From Engelhardtia mirabilis (GTDB lineage Bacteria > Planctomycetota > UBA1135 > GCA-002686595), in contig CP036296.1 in NCBI GenBank assembly GCA_007751255.1, positions 6,014,001-6,078,000 of the forward strand: a stretch of 64,000 nucleotides of DNA, in the 5' to 3' direction. Made by a program: the position numbers and the translations under genes. Shown piece by piece: positions 34,756 to 44,011 of the stretch. The stretch's first letter is position 1, and each line of letters begins with the position of its first letter. The notes beneath the pieces were generated by a model, which saw only the letters and a program-made list of their open reading frames with translations, did no database searches and had not been told where the DNA came from.

Positions 34756-37578
34756 CTACCCGTCGGAGCTCCGGGCCGCGAGCTCGGCCCAACGCGGATC
34801 GTCCCGCATCTCCGCGAGCTCGGTAGCCTCGTCCATCGACTCACCCAAGACGTAGCCGGCTCGGATCGCTGCATCCAAGTGCTCGAAGGCCCGATCCAGG
34901 TCGGCCGGGAGGACTTCACCGGCGCTCACCCGCAAGCGGGTGCAGTGCAGACTCGCCAACTCGTAGTCGACGCTCGCGTCGCCGCCGAGGTACTCGCGGG
35001 CTTCGCCCTCGACCTGCGCCAAGTTGACCTCCTCGCGGCCCATCAGGCGACAGTCCGCCAGGTCGAGCGTCGCCCGCCCACGCACGTAGCGCGCCATCGC
35101 GTTGTCGGGATCGCTCGCCAGGATCAGATCCCAACACTCCAGGCTCTCCGCCAAGGCCGCGGCTGCCTCGGCCGAGCGCCCCATGCCCATCAGCTGACTC
35201 GAGTGCATCCCGAGCGCCCGACCGAGGGTGTCCAAGTCGTCCAGCGTGCCGGAACTCGCGTGGGCAGCGCGAGCCAGGACGATCGCGTCGAGCTGTGCTT
35301 GCAGCGCCTCGTCCTCGCGCCCCAGGTAGGACAGCATCAGGCCCAGGTTCATGGTCAGCAGCAACTTGCTGGTGCGGACCCGCGCGTCGTAGGGGCGCTC
35401 GGCCAGGAACTGCTCGGTCAACTCCAATCCCCGCCGCGCATCGGCCACGCAGCCGGCCACGTCCTCGAACGACTGCGGCTGGCCGCTGGTCGCCACGAGC
35501 AACCCGATCAGAGCGCGTCGCGGCTCGGGCTCCTCGGGACGCTGCGCGACCTGCTGCTCGAACAGGGCCCGCACCCGCACCTCGAGCCGCGCCCCCCGCT
35601 CGGCGTCGCCGAAGCGAGTTTCGAGCGACTGCAGGTCGCTGAGCACATAGGACACGTCGCGGCCCAGCTGCCAGTCGCCCGGCGATTCCGCCAGCAGGTC
35701 GTCGAGCAAGCCCAGCGACTCTTCCAGGAGTGGCCGCGCCAGCTCGACCTCTCCCCGTCCCAGGTAGCGTCCGCCGCGGTGGCGTAGGACCAGGGCCAGG
35801 TCGGAGCTGAGCTCCGTGTTCTGCGGCTCCGCGCTCCGCGCACGACGCAGCAGTTCGATCGAGCGAGCCAAGTCCTCGTCCATCTCCGCGTTCCGCCCGA
35901 GCAACGCGAGCTGGGCCGCGCGACTGTTCAGCGCCACGCCCAGGTCCCAATCGACGCTCGTGCTCCCCCCGCGCTCTCCCAGAGCCTGGTAGGCCTCGAT
36001 CGACCGATCGAAGTGCACCAGGGCGTCCTGCGGTCGCCCGAGGATCACGACCACCTCGCCCAGCTCGCGCGCCAGTCGTGCGCGATTCGCCAGGGCCGCG
36101 GAGTCCTCCGAGAGCTGCGGCATCAGCGCCTCGAGGCGCGCCTGGGCATCGGCCAGGATCTGCTCCCGGACGCGCTCGACCCCGGGCACGCCGTCCAGAG
36201 ACTCGTGACCCACCTCGCGCACCAGCTCGACGATGGCCTCCACGGCCTGGTCGAGGTTCGCTTCGGCGCGCAGGCGCTGCTCCTCGGCGCGGGAGTAGAG
36301 CAGCCCGAGCCGCTCGTTCGCGATGCCGCGCTGGATCGCGAAGCCAGTCGGCACGCCGACGATGAGCAGCACGGCCAGGACTGCTGCGACCGCGCGCGCC
36401 GGATTGCGCTGGGCCCAGCGCCGCAGTCGCAACCCGGGCCCCGCGGGGCGGACGGTGATCGGACGCCGCCCCAGGAAGTTCTCCAGGTCCGCCGCCAGGG
36501 CCTGGGCACTCTGGTAGCGCCGCGCGGGGTCGCCGTCCATGGCGACCTGGCACACGACATCGATGTCCCGCGGCACGCTGGAGTTCACCGCGCGCACGGG
36601 CGCCCGGTCGCCGGCCAGGATGCGTTCGCGCAGCTCGACCGCACGCCCGCCCTCGAAGGGCGCGCGCAGGCAGAGCAGCTCGTAGAGCGTGACCCCCAAG
36701 CCGTAGACGTCCGAGCGTCGGTCCGCGACGCCACCCGAGACCTGCTCGGGCGCCATGTAGGGCAGCGAGCCCAGGATCGATCCCGAGCGCGTCAGGTCGT
36801 CGACCCAGTCCGAGCTCGAGAGGCCGAAGTCGAACAGCAGCGCGCGGCCGTCGGCCGTCAAGAGGATGTTGGAGGGCTTGAGGTCCCGGTGCAGCACGCC
36901 GCTCTTGTGGGCGTGTTCCACAGCGCGGGCGACCTCGGCGACGATGCGCGCGCAGGCGGCGGCCCAGGTCCCCGTGAAGAACGGTGACGCGGCGACCTCC
37001 ACTGCCCCGTGGCCGCGTCGATCGAGCGCGGCGCGCAGGGCAGAGGCCAGGTCGGCGGCCTCGAGCCGGGCAGGGTCCCGGCCCGCGAGCTCCGCCAACA
37101 CCTCGGCCAGGGTCAGGCCGATCACCCGCTCCATGGCCAGGTAGGGCGTGCCGCGCTCTTCGCCGAACGCGTAGACGGGCACGATCCCGGGGTGTTGGAG
37201 CTTGGCCACGACCTCGACCTCGCGGCGGAACCTGGCGCGGGCCTCGGGGAAGGCCAGCTGGTCGGGGCGGATCAACTTGAGCGCCACCTCGCGGTCGAGC
37301 GACTCCTGGCGGGCGCGGTAGACGATCCCCATGCCCCCGCCCCCGAGGGTGTCGAGGATCCGGAAGTCACCCAGCCGCTCGGGCACGTCCGGCTCGACTT
37401 CCGTGAGCAGGCCCGCGCGGGCCAGGGGCTCGATGCGGCGGCGCAGCTCCGGCGCCTGCTCGGGGTGGGCGGCAAGGAAGGCCTCGAGGCCGCCAGGGGC
37501 GCCGCTCTCGAGCAGCTCTAGGCACTCCAGCATGAGTTCCGAGACGCGGTCGAGGCCGGGCTTCGATCGATCAGCCAT
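34756..37578 (-). CDS. Transmembrane Ser/Thr protein kinase with C-terminal TPR-like region
   Basis: 940 residues. An N-terminal helical segment (about 1-70) precedes the kinase domain (about 72-365): glycine loop LGGGGMGIVYRA, VALKLI, catalytic loop HRDLKPSNILL, DFGLS, activation segment SLPYMAPEQ. One transmembrane helix follows near 395-415 (AAVLAVLLIVGVPTGFAI). The remaining 500 residues are helical, with Ala/Leu-rich repeats typical of TPR, and would lie outside the membrane. A 39-residue insert within the kinase lobe (after LTLAEVLAELAGRDPARLEA) is longer than usual. ATG 37578 chosen over GTG 37587 for spacing from GGAG. Divergent from an ECF sigma gene 43 bp away. Confidence 0.92.
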   Translation of the reverse strand: MADRSKPGLDRVSELMLECLELLESGAPGGLEAFLAAHPEQAPELRRRIEPLARAGLLTEVEPDVPERLGDFRILDTLGGGGMGIVYRARQESLDREVALKLIRPDQLAFPEARARFRREVEVVAKLQHPGIVPVYAFGEERGTPYLAMERVIGLTLAEVLAELAGRDPARLEAADLASALRAALDRRGHGAVEVAASPFFTGTWAAACARIVAEVARAVEHAHKSGVLHRDLKPSNILLTADGRALLFDFGLSSSDWVDDLTRSGSILGSLPYMAPEQVSGGVADRRSDVYGLGVTLYELLCLRAPFEGGRAVELRERILAGDRAPVRAVNSSVPRDIDVVCQVAMDGDPARRYQSAQALAADLENFLGRRPITVRPAGPGLRLRRWAQRNPARAVAAVLAVLLIVGVPTGFAIQRGIANERLGLLYSRAEEQRLRAEANLDQAVEAIVELVREVGHESLDGVPGVERVREQILADAQARLEALMPQLSEDSAALANRARLARELGEVVVILGRPQDALVHFDRSIEAYQALGERGGSTSVDWDLGVALNSRAAQLALLGRNAEMDEDLARSIELLRRARSAEPQNTELSSDLALVLRHRGGRYLGRGEVELARPLLEESLGLLDDLLAESPGDWQLGRDVSYVLSDLQSLETRFGDAERGARLEVRVRALFEQQVAQRPEEPEPRRALIGLLVATSGQPQSFEDVAGCVADARRGLELTEQFLAERPYDARVRTSKLLLTMNLGLMLSYLGREDEALQAQLDAIVLARAAHASSGTLDDLDTLGRALGMHSSQLMGMGRSAEAAAALAESLECWDLILASDPDNAMARYVRGRATLDLADCRLMGREEVNLAQVEGEAREYLGGDASVDYELASLHCTRLRVSAGEVLPADLDRAFEHLDAAIRAGYVLGESMDEATELAEMRDDPRWAELAARSSDG

Positions 37579-37621
37579 GAATCGCACTTCTCCCTAGGAT
37601 GGTCCGACGCGAGCCGTTCCC
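37579..37621. promoter_or_regulatory. Divergent region between kinase and sigma factor genes
   Basis: Just 43 bp separate the two starts, so both promoters must sit inside or overlap the coding ends. GGAG within GGGAGAAG serves the kinase start. No clear -35/-10 pair is visible, which would fit control by an alternative sigma factor, though this is inference. Confidence 0.35.
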
Positions 37622-38209
37622 TTGGATCAAGACAGTATCGAAGACCTGACCGCCGCCGCGGTGCGCGGTGATCGAGCAGCCCTCGAGCTGCTGCTCGTGC
37701 GCCACCTCCCGGACCTGCGCGCCTACGTGCGCCTGCGGATGGGACCCGCCCTGCGCGACCGCGAGGGCGAGTCCGACCTGATCCAGTCCGTCTGTCGCGA
37801 GGTGCTGCTGCGCGCCGATCAGTTCCGCCACGCCGGCGAGGGTGCCTTCCGGGCCTGGCTCTACACCGCGACCCTGCGGAAGATCGTCAACCGCGACGAG
37901 TTCCACCGGGCCCAGCGCCGCGAGGCGGCGCGCGAAGAGGTCGCGCAGGAGTCGGGCCTGCTGGACGTCTACCGCCGCTTCGCCAGCCCCTCCGGTGTCG
38001 CCACCACCGCCGAGGAGCTCGCGCGCATCGAACGCGCGTTCCTGACCCTGAACGACGACTACCGCGAGGTGATCCTGCTCTCGCGGATCGTCGGCCTGCG
38101 GCGCGAGGAAGTGGCGCGCGAGATGGACCGCAGCGAGGCCTCGGTCCGCAACCTCCTGCACCGGGCGCTGGCGCAGTTGGCGCAGGAGCTCGCGACCGAG
38201 GCCCCCTGA
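37622..38209 (+). CDS. ECF-type RNA polymerase sigma factor
   Basis: 195 residues from a TTG start, the only usable start near the domain edge. Region 2 spans about 8-85 (RHLPDLRAYVRLRMG, GESDLIQSVCREVLLR, AFRAWLYTATLRKIVN) and region 4 about 135-190 with the helix-turn-helix LRREEVAREMDRSEASVRNL. This is the sigma type often found beside Ser/Thr kinases in planctomycetes, so phosphorylation by the divergent kinase is a reasonable proposal. No anti-sigma gene is present. It ends 14 bp from the stop of the convergent FG-GAP gene. Confidence 0.9.
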   Translation: MDQDSIEDLTAAAVRGDRAALELLLVRHLPDLRAYVRLRMGPALRDREGESDLIQSVCREVLLRADQFRHAGEGAFRAWLYTATLRKIVNRDEFHRAQRREAAREEVAQESGLLDVYRRFASPSGVATTAEELARIERAFLTLNDDYREVILLSRIVGLRREEVAREMDRSEASVRNLLHRALAQLAQELATEAP

Positions 38210-38223
38210 AGTCGGCTCCAGCA

Positions 38224-41067
38224 TCAGGGCAAGAGTCGCAGGTGCAGGCCGGGGCTGGCCGAGAGGTTCTGCGGCAACTGCGGGCAGGGCGCGGGCACCT
38301 GCGAGAACACGGTCTGGGCGTAGACGTCGAGACCCGCGAGGACCGGGGCGGCGGGGACCGGGGTGGGGAAGGTGAGCCTCCCCGCGCCGTCGGTGACGCC
38401 GCTGGTCAAGAGGAACTGCAGGCCCAGGTCCCAGTGGACCAGGAAGCCCAGGCCCCAGTCGGTCCCGGGCACGTCGGCTCCGAGCGAGAGCGCCAGGTAG
38501 ACCAGGGTCCCCGCGGGCCCGCCGTCGGCGCGCAACTCGAGCACGCTGCCGAGCACGGGCGGCGCGACGGCGATCAACCGCTGGGGACCACCGCAGCCCT
38601 CGGTGCCGGAGCCGAAGTCCCAGGTCGAAACCGCCCGCGGATCGAGGGTCCAAGCGCGGCCGCGCCCCGAGAGCCAACCGGGCGCCGTCGCCGCCAGGTC
38701 GCCCAGGCCGTCGGCGTCGATGTCCGCGCCCGCGGCGATAGCGGAGCCGAGCGCCTCGCTCTGGCTGACGCCCGTCCAGCGGCGCAGCTCCGCGTGGGGA
38801 GCCTGACCGGAGAGGATCGAGACGCGCCCGAGGTTGACGACGGGGGGGAAGACCGAGAAGTCGTCGAAGCCGGGCGCTCCGGCGGCGAGGTCGACCACGC
38901 CGTCGAGATCCACGTCACCGACGACGGCGACCGCGGCGCCCAGGTGCTCGCCGACATAGCTGCCGACCCAGTAGCCGAGGTTCGCGATCGTGAGGGTCGA
39001 GTTGAACCGCACCTCGCCCGCCCCGGCGGCGCCGCCGGGGTCGCCGATCAACAGGTCCTCCATCCCGTCGCCGTCACGGTCCGGCACTGCGGCGAGGGCG
39101 GTCCCCACCTCGCTGGAGCCGAGCGCTTCCCAGAGGACCTGGCCGCTGCCCAGGTACCGCACCGTGACCCGGGCCGAGCCCTGTGACGTGATCGCCAGGA
39201 TCGGATCCACCGTCGACGGGCCGGCGTCCAGGGCGGCGACGGCGGTGCCGAAGCGCGCGCCGGCCGCGGGTCCGTCGATCGAGGCCAGCTGGGAGCCGGC
39301 GGAGCTCGCGTGCACGGCGACGCGGCCGTGGTTGCCGACCTGCGCGCCCTTGTGGAAGTCCGGCGCGCCCACGACCAGGTCTTCGCGACCGTCGCCGGTC
39401 TGGTCGAGGATGGTCGTCAGCGCCGCGCCGAAGCGCTCGCCGGCGGCCTGGCCGCCGATCGTGACGATGCCGGTGCCGTCGGCCCCGGACACGACCCGCA
39501 CGGAGCCCGTGCGGTCGATCCCGGTCTGGAAGGTCCCCGAGTAGGCCCAGGGCTGGCCGATGGCCAGGTCGGCCACGCCGTCGCCGTCGAGGTCCGGCAG
39601 GCTCGCCAGGGCGAAGCCGAGTTGGGCGCCGGTGGGGCCTTCGAGACGCCACAGCTCGCTGCCGTCGGCTCCCGAGCGCACGCTTACCGAGCCGCCGTCG
39701 TAGGCGCCGCTGTCATCGTGGGGCATGCCCACGGCGGTCTCCGCCAGGCCGTCGCCGTCCACGTCCCCCAAGAGCGCCACGCTCGACTCGACCGCCTGCT
39801 CCCTGCGCGGGGCGACATCGAGCAGCTTGGCGCCGCTGCCCCGGTAGACCACCGCGAGACCGGTGTCGGTCCCGGAGCTGTCGGCCAGGGGCGCGCCCAC
39901 GAGGATCTCCGGCAGACCGTCGCTGTCCAGGTCGCCGAGCCCGTCCACGCGGACCTTGTTCTTGCCCAGCTCCAAGAGGTCGATCGACGCGGGGGTCCAC
40001 TCATCCAGGACGTGACCGTCGTCGCCGGCCAGGAGCTTCACGGAGTCGTCCGCCGCCGCGACGATCCAGTTGGGGCCACCGGGCAGCCAGGTGCGGGCCA
40101 GGTCCGAGCCCAGGTGCTCGAGCAGCCCCCCGGTCACCGTCCAAGAGCCACCACTGGTGCCGCCCGCCACCAGGTACACCAGACCGGAGTTGACCACCGT
40201 CGCCCCGGTCGCCGGGTTGACGGCGTCGTACAGCGGCGCGCCGACCGCGAAGTCGGCCCGGCCGTCGCCAGCGATGTCGCCCAGCCCCACCACCGTCGTG
40301 CCCCAGCTCTCGATGGAGCTGGGGAAGTCGAGCAGGAGCTCCGACGTGACGGGCGTGAAGACGACCACCGCGCCCTGGGCCGTCGACGTGCCGATCCCGC
40401 TGGCCACCAGGTCGACCAGCAGGTTGCCGTCGAAGTCGCCGACGTAGTCCACGTCGTGCCCCAGGCCCTGGGCGCTGGCGGTGCCGAGCTGGGTGTCGAT
40501 CAGCCATGCGTCGTCACCGGAGTAGACGAACACGGCGCCGTGGTCGTGGGGGCCGTTGCGCGGCGCTCCGATGGCGTAATCGGCCTTGCCGTCGAAGTTC
40601 ACGTCGTTGAAGCCCGCGACCGAGGTGCCCAGGCGCTCGCCGCCGGCCCCCGTGTGGGTCCGCAGCAGCTCGCCCGTCCGCAGGGAGAAGAGCAGCACCC
40701 GCCCGTTGCCGCCGTCGGCCAGGGGCAGGCCGACCAGCAGCTCGCTGATCCCGTCGCCGTCGATGTCATAGAGCTCGTCCATGCAGACGCCGGTCCCGTC
40801 GACCTGGCCCAGGTCGAAGGAGACCAGGGTCCTGCGATCGGCGCCGGAGTAGACGCGCACGCAGGGGTCGCCCTGCACAGGGCGCGGACTCGCGACGGCG
40901 AAGTCCGGGACGCCGTCGCCGTCCACGTCCTCCAGGCCGGCGACGGCCGTGCCCAGGCCCTCGTCGGTGGAGTCGGAGGGCGACGGGGGTGTCAGGTAGT
41001 GGTGCACGGACTGTGCCGCGGCGAGGGGCGTCAGCAGGAGGCTGGCCGCAAGGGTGAGCGAGCGCAT
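38224..41067 (-). CDS. Large secreted FG-GAP beta-propeller protein with shared C-terminal domain
   Basis: 947 residues. Signal peptide LTLAASLLLTPLAAAQS, then about thirteen FG-GAP repeats of 55-65 residues, many with a calcium-type D-x-D-x-D-G loop (DVDGDGVPDFAVASP, DIDGDGISELLVGLP, DLDSDGLPEILVGAP, DVDGDGLAETAVGMP). Two propellers could fit. From about residue 840 the C-terminal domain begins after a Cys/Gly spacer (GSGTEGCGG) and carries the shared motif PVLAGLDVYAQTVF. Probably a surface adhesion or binding protein. The promoter region contains the 113-bp perfect palindrome. Confidence 0.88.
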   Translation of the reverse strand: MRSLTLAASLLLTPLAAAQSVHHYLTPPSPSDSTDEGLGTAVAGLEDVDGDGVPDFAVASPRPVQGDPCVRVYSGADRRTLVSFDLGQVDGTGVCMDELYDIDGDGISELLVGLPLADGGNGRVLLFSLRTGELLRTHTGAGGERLGTSVAGFNDVNFDGKADYAIGAPRNGPHDHGAVFVYSGDDAWLIDTQLGTASAQGLGHDVDYVGDFDGNLLVDLVASGIGTSTAQGAVVVFTPVTSELLLDFPSSIESWGTTVVGLGDIAGDGRADFAVGAPLYDAVNPATGATVVNSGLVYLVAGGTSGGSWTVTGGLLEHLGSDLARTWLPGGPNWIVAAADDSVKLLAGDDGHVLDEWTPASIDLLELGKNKVRVDGLGDLDSDGLPEILVGAPLADSSGTDTGLAVVYRGSGAKLLDVAPRREQAVESSVALLGDVDGDGLAETAVGMPHDDSGAYDGGSVSVRSGADGSELWRLEGPTGAQLGFALASLPDLDGDGVADLAIGQPWAYSGTFQTGIDRTGSVRVVSGADGTGIVTIGGQAAGERFGAALTTILDQTGDGREDLVVGAPDFHKGAQVGNHGRVAVHASSAGSQLASIDGPAAGARFGTAVAALDAGPSTVDPILAITSQGSARVTVRYLGSGQVLWEALGSSEVGTALAAVPDRDGDGMEDLLIGDPGGAAGAGEVRFNSTLTIANLGYWVGSYVGEHLGAAVAVVGDVDLDGVVDLAAGAPGFDDFSVFPPVVNLGRVSILSGQAPHAELRRWTGVSQSEALGSAIAAGADIDADGLGDLAATAPGWLSGRGRAWTLDPRAVSTWDFGSGTEGCGGPQRLIAVAPPVLGSVLELRADGGPAGTLVYLALSLGADVPGTDWGLGFLVHWDLGLQFLLTSGVTDGAGRLTFPTPVPAAPVLAGLDVYAQTVFSQVPAPCPQLPQNLSASPGLHLRLLP

Positions 41068-41160
41068 CGGATGCCTTGGAGGGTGGTTCGAGGGACCCGC
41101 GCTTCGGGTCCGAACCAGGCATCAGCGAGCCCAGGCCCACGTCTCGGTCATTCCGAAGTT

Positions 41161-41273
41161 CGTGGGACGTACGCTGGCGGGATCATTCGTCCCAGCGGCC
41201 CACCCGGTCGCCGGCGCGGCCGGCGACCGGGTGGGCCGCTGGGACGAATGATCCCGCCAGCGTACGTCCCACG
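41161..41273. repeat. 113-bp perfect palindrome in a divergent promoter region
   Basis: Arms of 55 bp (41161-41215 and 41219-41273) are exactly complementary, with a 3-nt centre GCG. Inside each arm a shorter inverted repeat, TGGGACG (41163-41169) and CGTCCCA (41188-41194), brackets a 32-bp unit. It sits 93 bp upstream of the FG-GAP gene and 75 bp upstream of the deoxyhypusine-synthase-like gene. It could form a long RNA hairpin or DNA cruciform. No protein-coding role: both strands give the same meaningless translation. Confidence 0.97.
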
Positions 41274-41348
41274 GATTCACAGCGCCCGGGCCTGGCCCTA
41301 TCGTGAGCGCCCCCCTGAACCCGCCCCGGCCCCCCAGAGCCCCTCGCG

Positions 41349-42341
41349 ATGAGCACCCCCGTCTCCGACTTCATCCGGCACCACTACCGCCACTTCAACG
41401 CCGCCACCCTGATCGACGCGGCCGACGGCTACGTCAGTCACCTCGAGCGCGGCGGAAAGATGATGGTCACCGTCGCGGGCGCGATGAGCACCGCCGAGCT
41501 GGGCCTGTCCCTGGCCGAGATGATCCGCGCCGGCAAGGTCGACGCGATCACGTGCACCGGCGCGAACCTCGAGGAGGACGTGTTCAACCTCGTGGCGCAC
41601 GACCACTACGTGCGGATCCCGAACTACCGCGACCTGGGCCCCGAGGACGAGAAGAAGCTCGAGGACTCCGGCCTCAACCGCGTGACCGACACCTGTATCC
41701 CCGAGGAGCAGGCCTTCCGCGCCATCGAGGAGCACATCCTGGCCCTGTGGAAGCGCGCGGACGACGCCGGCGAGCGCTACTTCCCGCACGAGTTCATGTA
41801 CCAGCTCCTGCGCGAGAAGCTGACCGCCGACGACTACCACATCGACCCCAAGGACTCCTGGCTCCTGGCCGCCTGCGAGCGCGACCTGCCGATCTTCGTG
41901 CCCGGTTGGGAGGACTCGACCCTGGGCAACATCTTCGTGTCCCACGTGGTGCAGGGCCACCTGGCGAAGTTCTCCACGGTCAAGAGCGGCCCCGAGTACA
42001 TGGGCCGCCTGATCGAGTGGTACCGCGAGGAGTCGCGCCCGGCGATGGCCGACAAGTCGAACCCCGGCATCGGCTTCTTCCAGATCGCCGGCGGCATCGC
42101 CGGTGACTTCCCGATCTGCGTCGTGCCGCTAATCCACCAGGACATGGGCGACGAGGTGCCCTACTGGGGCTACTTCTGTCAGATCAGCGATTCCACCACG
42201 AGCTACGGCAGCTACTCGGGCGCGGTGCCGAACGAGAAGATCAGTTGGGGCAAGCTCGCGATCGACACGCCCAAGTTCGTGATCGAAAGCGACGCCACGA
42301 TCGTGGCGCCGCTGATCTTCGCGCGCGTGCTGGGCTGGTAG
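41349..42341 (+). CDS. Deoxyhypusine synthase-like protein
   Basis: 330 residues. The sequence shows the deoxyhypusine synthase fold: MMVTVAGAMSTAELGLSLAEM, ITCTGANLEEDVFNLVAHDH, FVPGWEDSTLGN, IGFFQIAGGIAGDFPICVVP and the catalytic lysine block EKISWGKL (Lys302). Eukaryotic and archaeal enzymes move an aminobutyl group from spermidine to eIF5A; bacteria lack eIF5A, and characterised bacterial relatives make homospermidine or related polyamines. That is the likely role, on NAD and a polyamine. ATG 41349, standard length. Divergent from the large FG-GAP gene across the 113-bp palindrome. Confidence 0.88.
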   Translation: MSTPVSDFIRHHYRHFNAATLIDAADGYVSHLERGGKMMVTVAGAMSTAELGLSLAEMIRAGKVDAITCTGANLEEDVFNLVAHDHYVRIPNYRDLGPEDEKKLEDSGLNRVTDTCIPEEQAFRAIEEHILALWKRADDAGERYFPHEFMYQLLREKLTADDYHIDPKDSWLLAACERDLPIFVPGWEDSTLGNIFVSHVVQGHLAKFSTVKSGPEYMGRLIEWYREESRPAMADKSNPGIGFFQIAGGIAGDFPICVVPLIHQDMGDEVPYWGYFCQISDSTTSYGSYSGAVPNEKISWGKLAIDTPKFVIESDATIVAPLIFARVLGW

Positions 42342-42354
42342 GTCTCGCGGGGAG

Positions 42355-42369
42355 AGGGGCGATGCCCCT
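42355..42369. terminator. Small hairpin after the deoxyhypusine-synthase-like gene
   Basis: AGGGGC (42355-42360), loop GAT, GCCCCT (42364-42369), 14 bp past the stop codon and in the 106-bp space between convergent genes. Stable stem but no T-tract. Confidence 0.35.
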
Positions 42370-42447
42370 GGTGGTGCGCCATCCAGGTGTGGCCCCCTCG
42401 GGCCGGATCCCTGGCAGCCGCGCCGCCGGGCTCGCCCGCCGCTCTGG

Positions 42448-43914
42448 TCAACGACCCGCGGGGAGCTCCACGACGCTCCACGCCATGTAGTTCACGCCGG
42501 ACAGGTCCTGGACCCGAATGCGCCGATAGCGGCCAGACTCGGGATCGTACTGAACGCGCATGACCTGGTCTTTGTTGTCGTTGGCGACGAACAGGTCGTC
42601 GGCGCCGTCGCCGTCGAAGTCGAGCAGGGCCGTGGCGTGCTCGAAGCCGCCCGTTGCGAAAGGCGGCACGATGCGCTCGTCGATCCACTGTCCGCCGTCC
42701 AGCGTCAGTCGGTAGATGCCACCGTTGTTCGTCGACGCGATCAGCTCATTGCTGCCGTCACCATCGGTGTCGCCGCCGCACAGGAATCGGCACATGGAGC
42801 CCTCGATTGCGACCGACGGACCCGCCACCATCGCGCTCGCAGCCGCGTCCCAGACGAACGACTGAACCTCCACGGGCTCGCTGCGGGCGGCCGAGGCTCC
42901 GAAGCTGGTTTCGCTCTCCACGGCGGCGTAGAGCTCGACCGCGCCGTCCTGGTCGTAGTCGAAGGCCAGGATCTCCCTCGCGCGGCTCGTCGGCAGGTGC
43001 GCGATGACCGAGCGCACGTATTGACCGCGCTCGGGTACGTAGCGGTACATGTCGATCCAGCCGGCCGGTTGCTCGCCGTCCAGACGGTTGGGCTCCGAGG
43101 GGGTGGTGAACAGCTCCGGCACGCCGTCGCCGTCCACGTCGCCGAGCTCGACCTCGTGCACGAAGATGCGCTCACGGGTCTCGTGCAGCCGCAGGGCTTC
43201 GAGCCCGGACGGGGTCTGCTCGAGCACGTACACGCCGCCGCGGTCGTGGGTCACGATCGCCAGCTCGTCCACACCATCGCCGTCCAGGTCGCCAATCTCG
43301 ATGTCACGGAAGCGCTGCTCACGCCCACCGACGTTGGCGGTCCACAGGAGCTCGGGGGTCCAGGTGCCGTCCTCACTGCGCCAGATCTGCAGGAAGGGCA
43401 TGTTGGCCGAGATGGTCAGGATGCCCGGCTCGCCGTAGAGCGGCTCCCACCACAGGGCCTTGTGGAACACGTTGCCACCGGCCATCTCGTAGTTCTTCGT
43501 GAACTCCTTGTCGCCGCGCACCTGCCACTGGACCGAGTCCACCGCGATGTCGTCCGCGGCCACAGGCGCCCAGACACCGTCCGAGGGTTCGAGACGCACG
43601 ACAGCGCCGATGGGCTCACCCGCCTGCGCCACGCGGAAGACCGTCTCTCCACCGGGCGCGGTGCCCGGTTGGACCGTCAGGCTCGAGGGCTCCGTGACGA
43701 TCTCCTCCGAGGTCCACGGGCCGTCCGGTTCGGCGGACGGACGCAGCAGCAACATCGTCGCCGGCTGGGGCGCGGAACCCGCCGCGAAGACGGAGATGGC
43801 CAGGATCAGGCCCGGCTTGGCGTCGTCGTTGGGGCTGGAGCTGGTGGCTTCACCTTGACCGTGGGCGACCAGCGAGAGCAGGCAACAGGCGAGTGAACAA
43901 GGCGACGGTCTCAT
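42448..43914 (-). CDS. Exported VCBS/FG-GAP protein, copy A of a pair
   Basis: 488 residues from ATG 43914, with GGAGG five bases upstream. Signal peptide SLACCLLSLVAHGQG without a proper lipobox at the usual place. The core has at least five calcium-type loops (DLDGDGVDELAIV, DVDGDGVPELFTT, DYDQDGAVELYAA, DTDGDGSNELIAS, DFDGDGADDLFVA). It is very close to the gene at 45557 over its whole length, for example identical EMAGGNVFHKALWWEPLYGE and ILTISANMPFLQIWRS. The end SGVNYMAWSVVELPAGR is also shared. A long palindrome lies just upstream. Function unknown. Confidence 0.87.
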   Translation of the reverse strand: MRPSPCSLACCLLSLVAHGQGEATSSSPNDDAKPGLILAISVFAAGSAPQPATMLLLRPSAEPDGPWTSEEIVTEPSSLTVQPGTAPGGETVFRVAQAGEPIGAVVRLEPSDGVWAPVAADDIAVDSVQWQVRGDKEFTKNYEMAGGNVFHKALWWEPLYGEPGILTISANMPFLQIWRSEDGTWTPELLWTANVGGREQRFRDIEIGDLDGDGVDELAIVTHDRGGVYVLEQTPSGLEALRLHETRERIFVHEVELGDVDGDGVPELFTTPSEPNRLDGEQPAGWIDMYRYVPERGQYVRSVIAHLPTSRAREILAFDYDQDGAVELYAAVESETSFGASAARSEPVEVQSFVWDAAASAMVAGPSVAIEGSMCRFLCGGDTDGDGSNELIASTNNGGIYRLTLDGGQWIDERIVPPFATGGFEHATALLDFDGDGADDLFVANDNKDQVMRVQYDPESGRYRRIRVQDLSGVNYMAWSVVELPAGR

Positions 43915-44011
43915 CTCGACCTCCAAGGTCTTCGATTGCTCGGGAAAAGGCGTGGCCGCCCAGTGTAAAGGCGGGAGGCAAGTTCGAGTGCAGCGTCGAC
44001 GGTGCTCGCGT

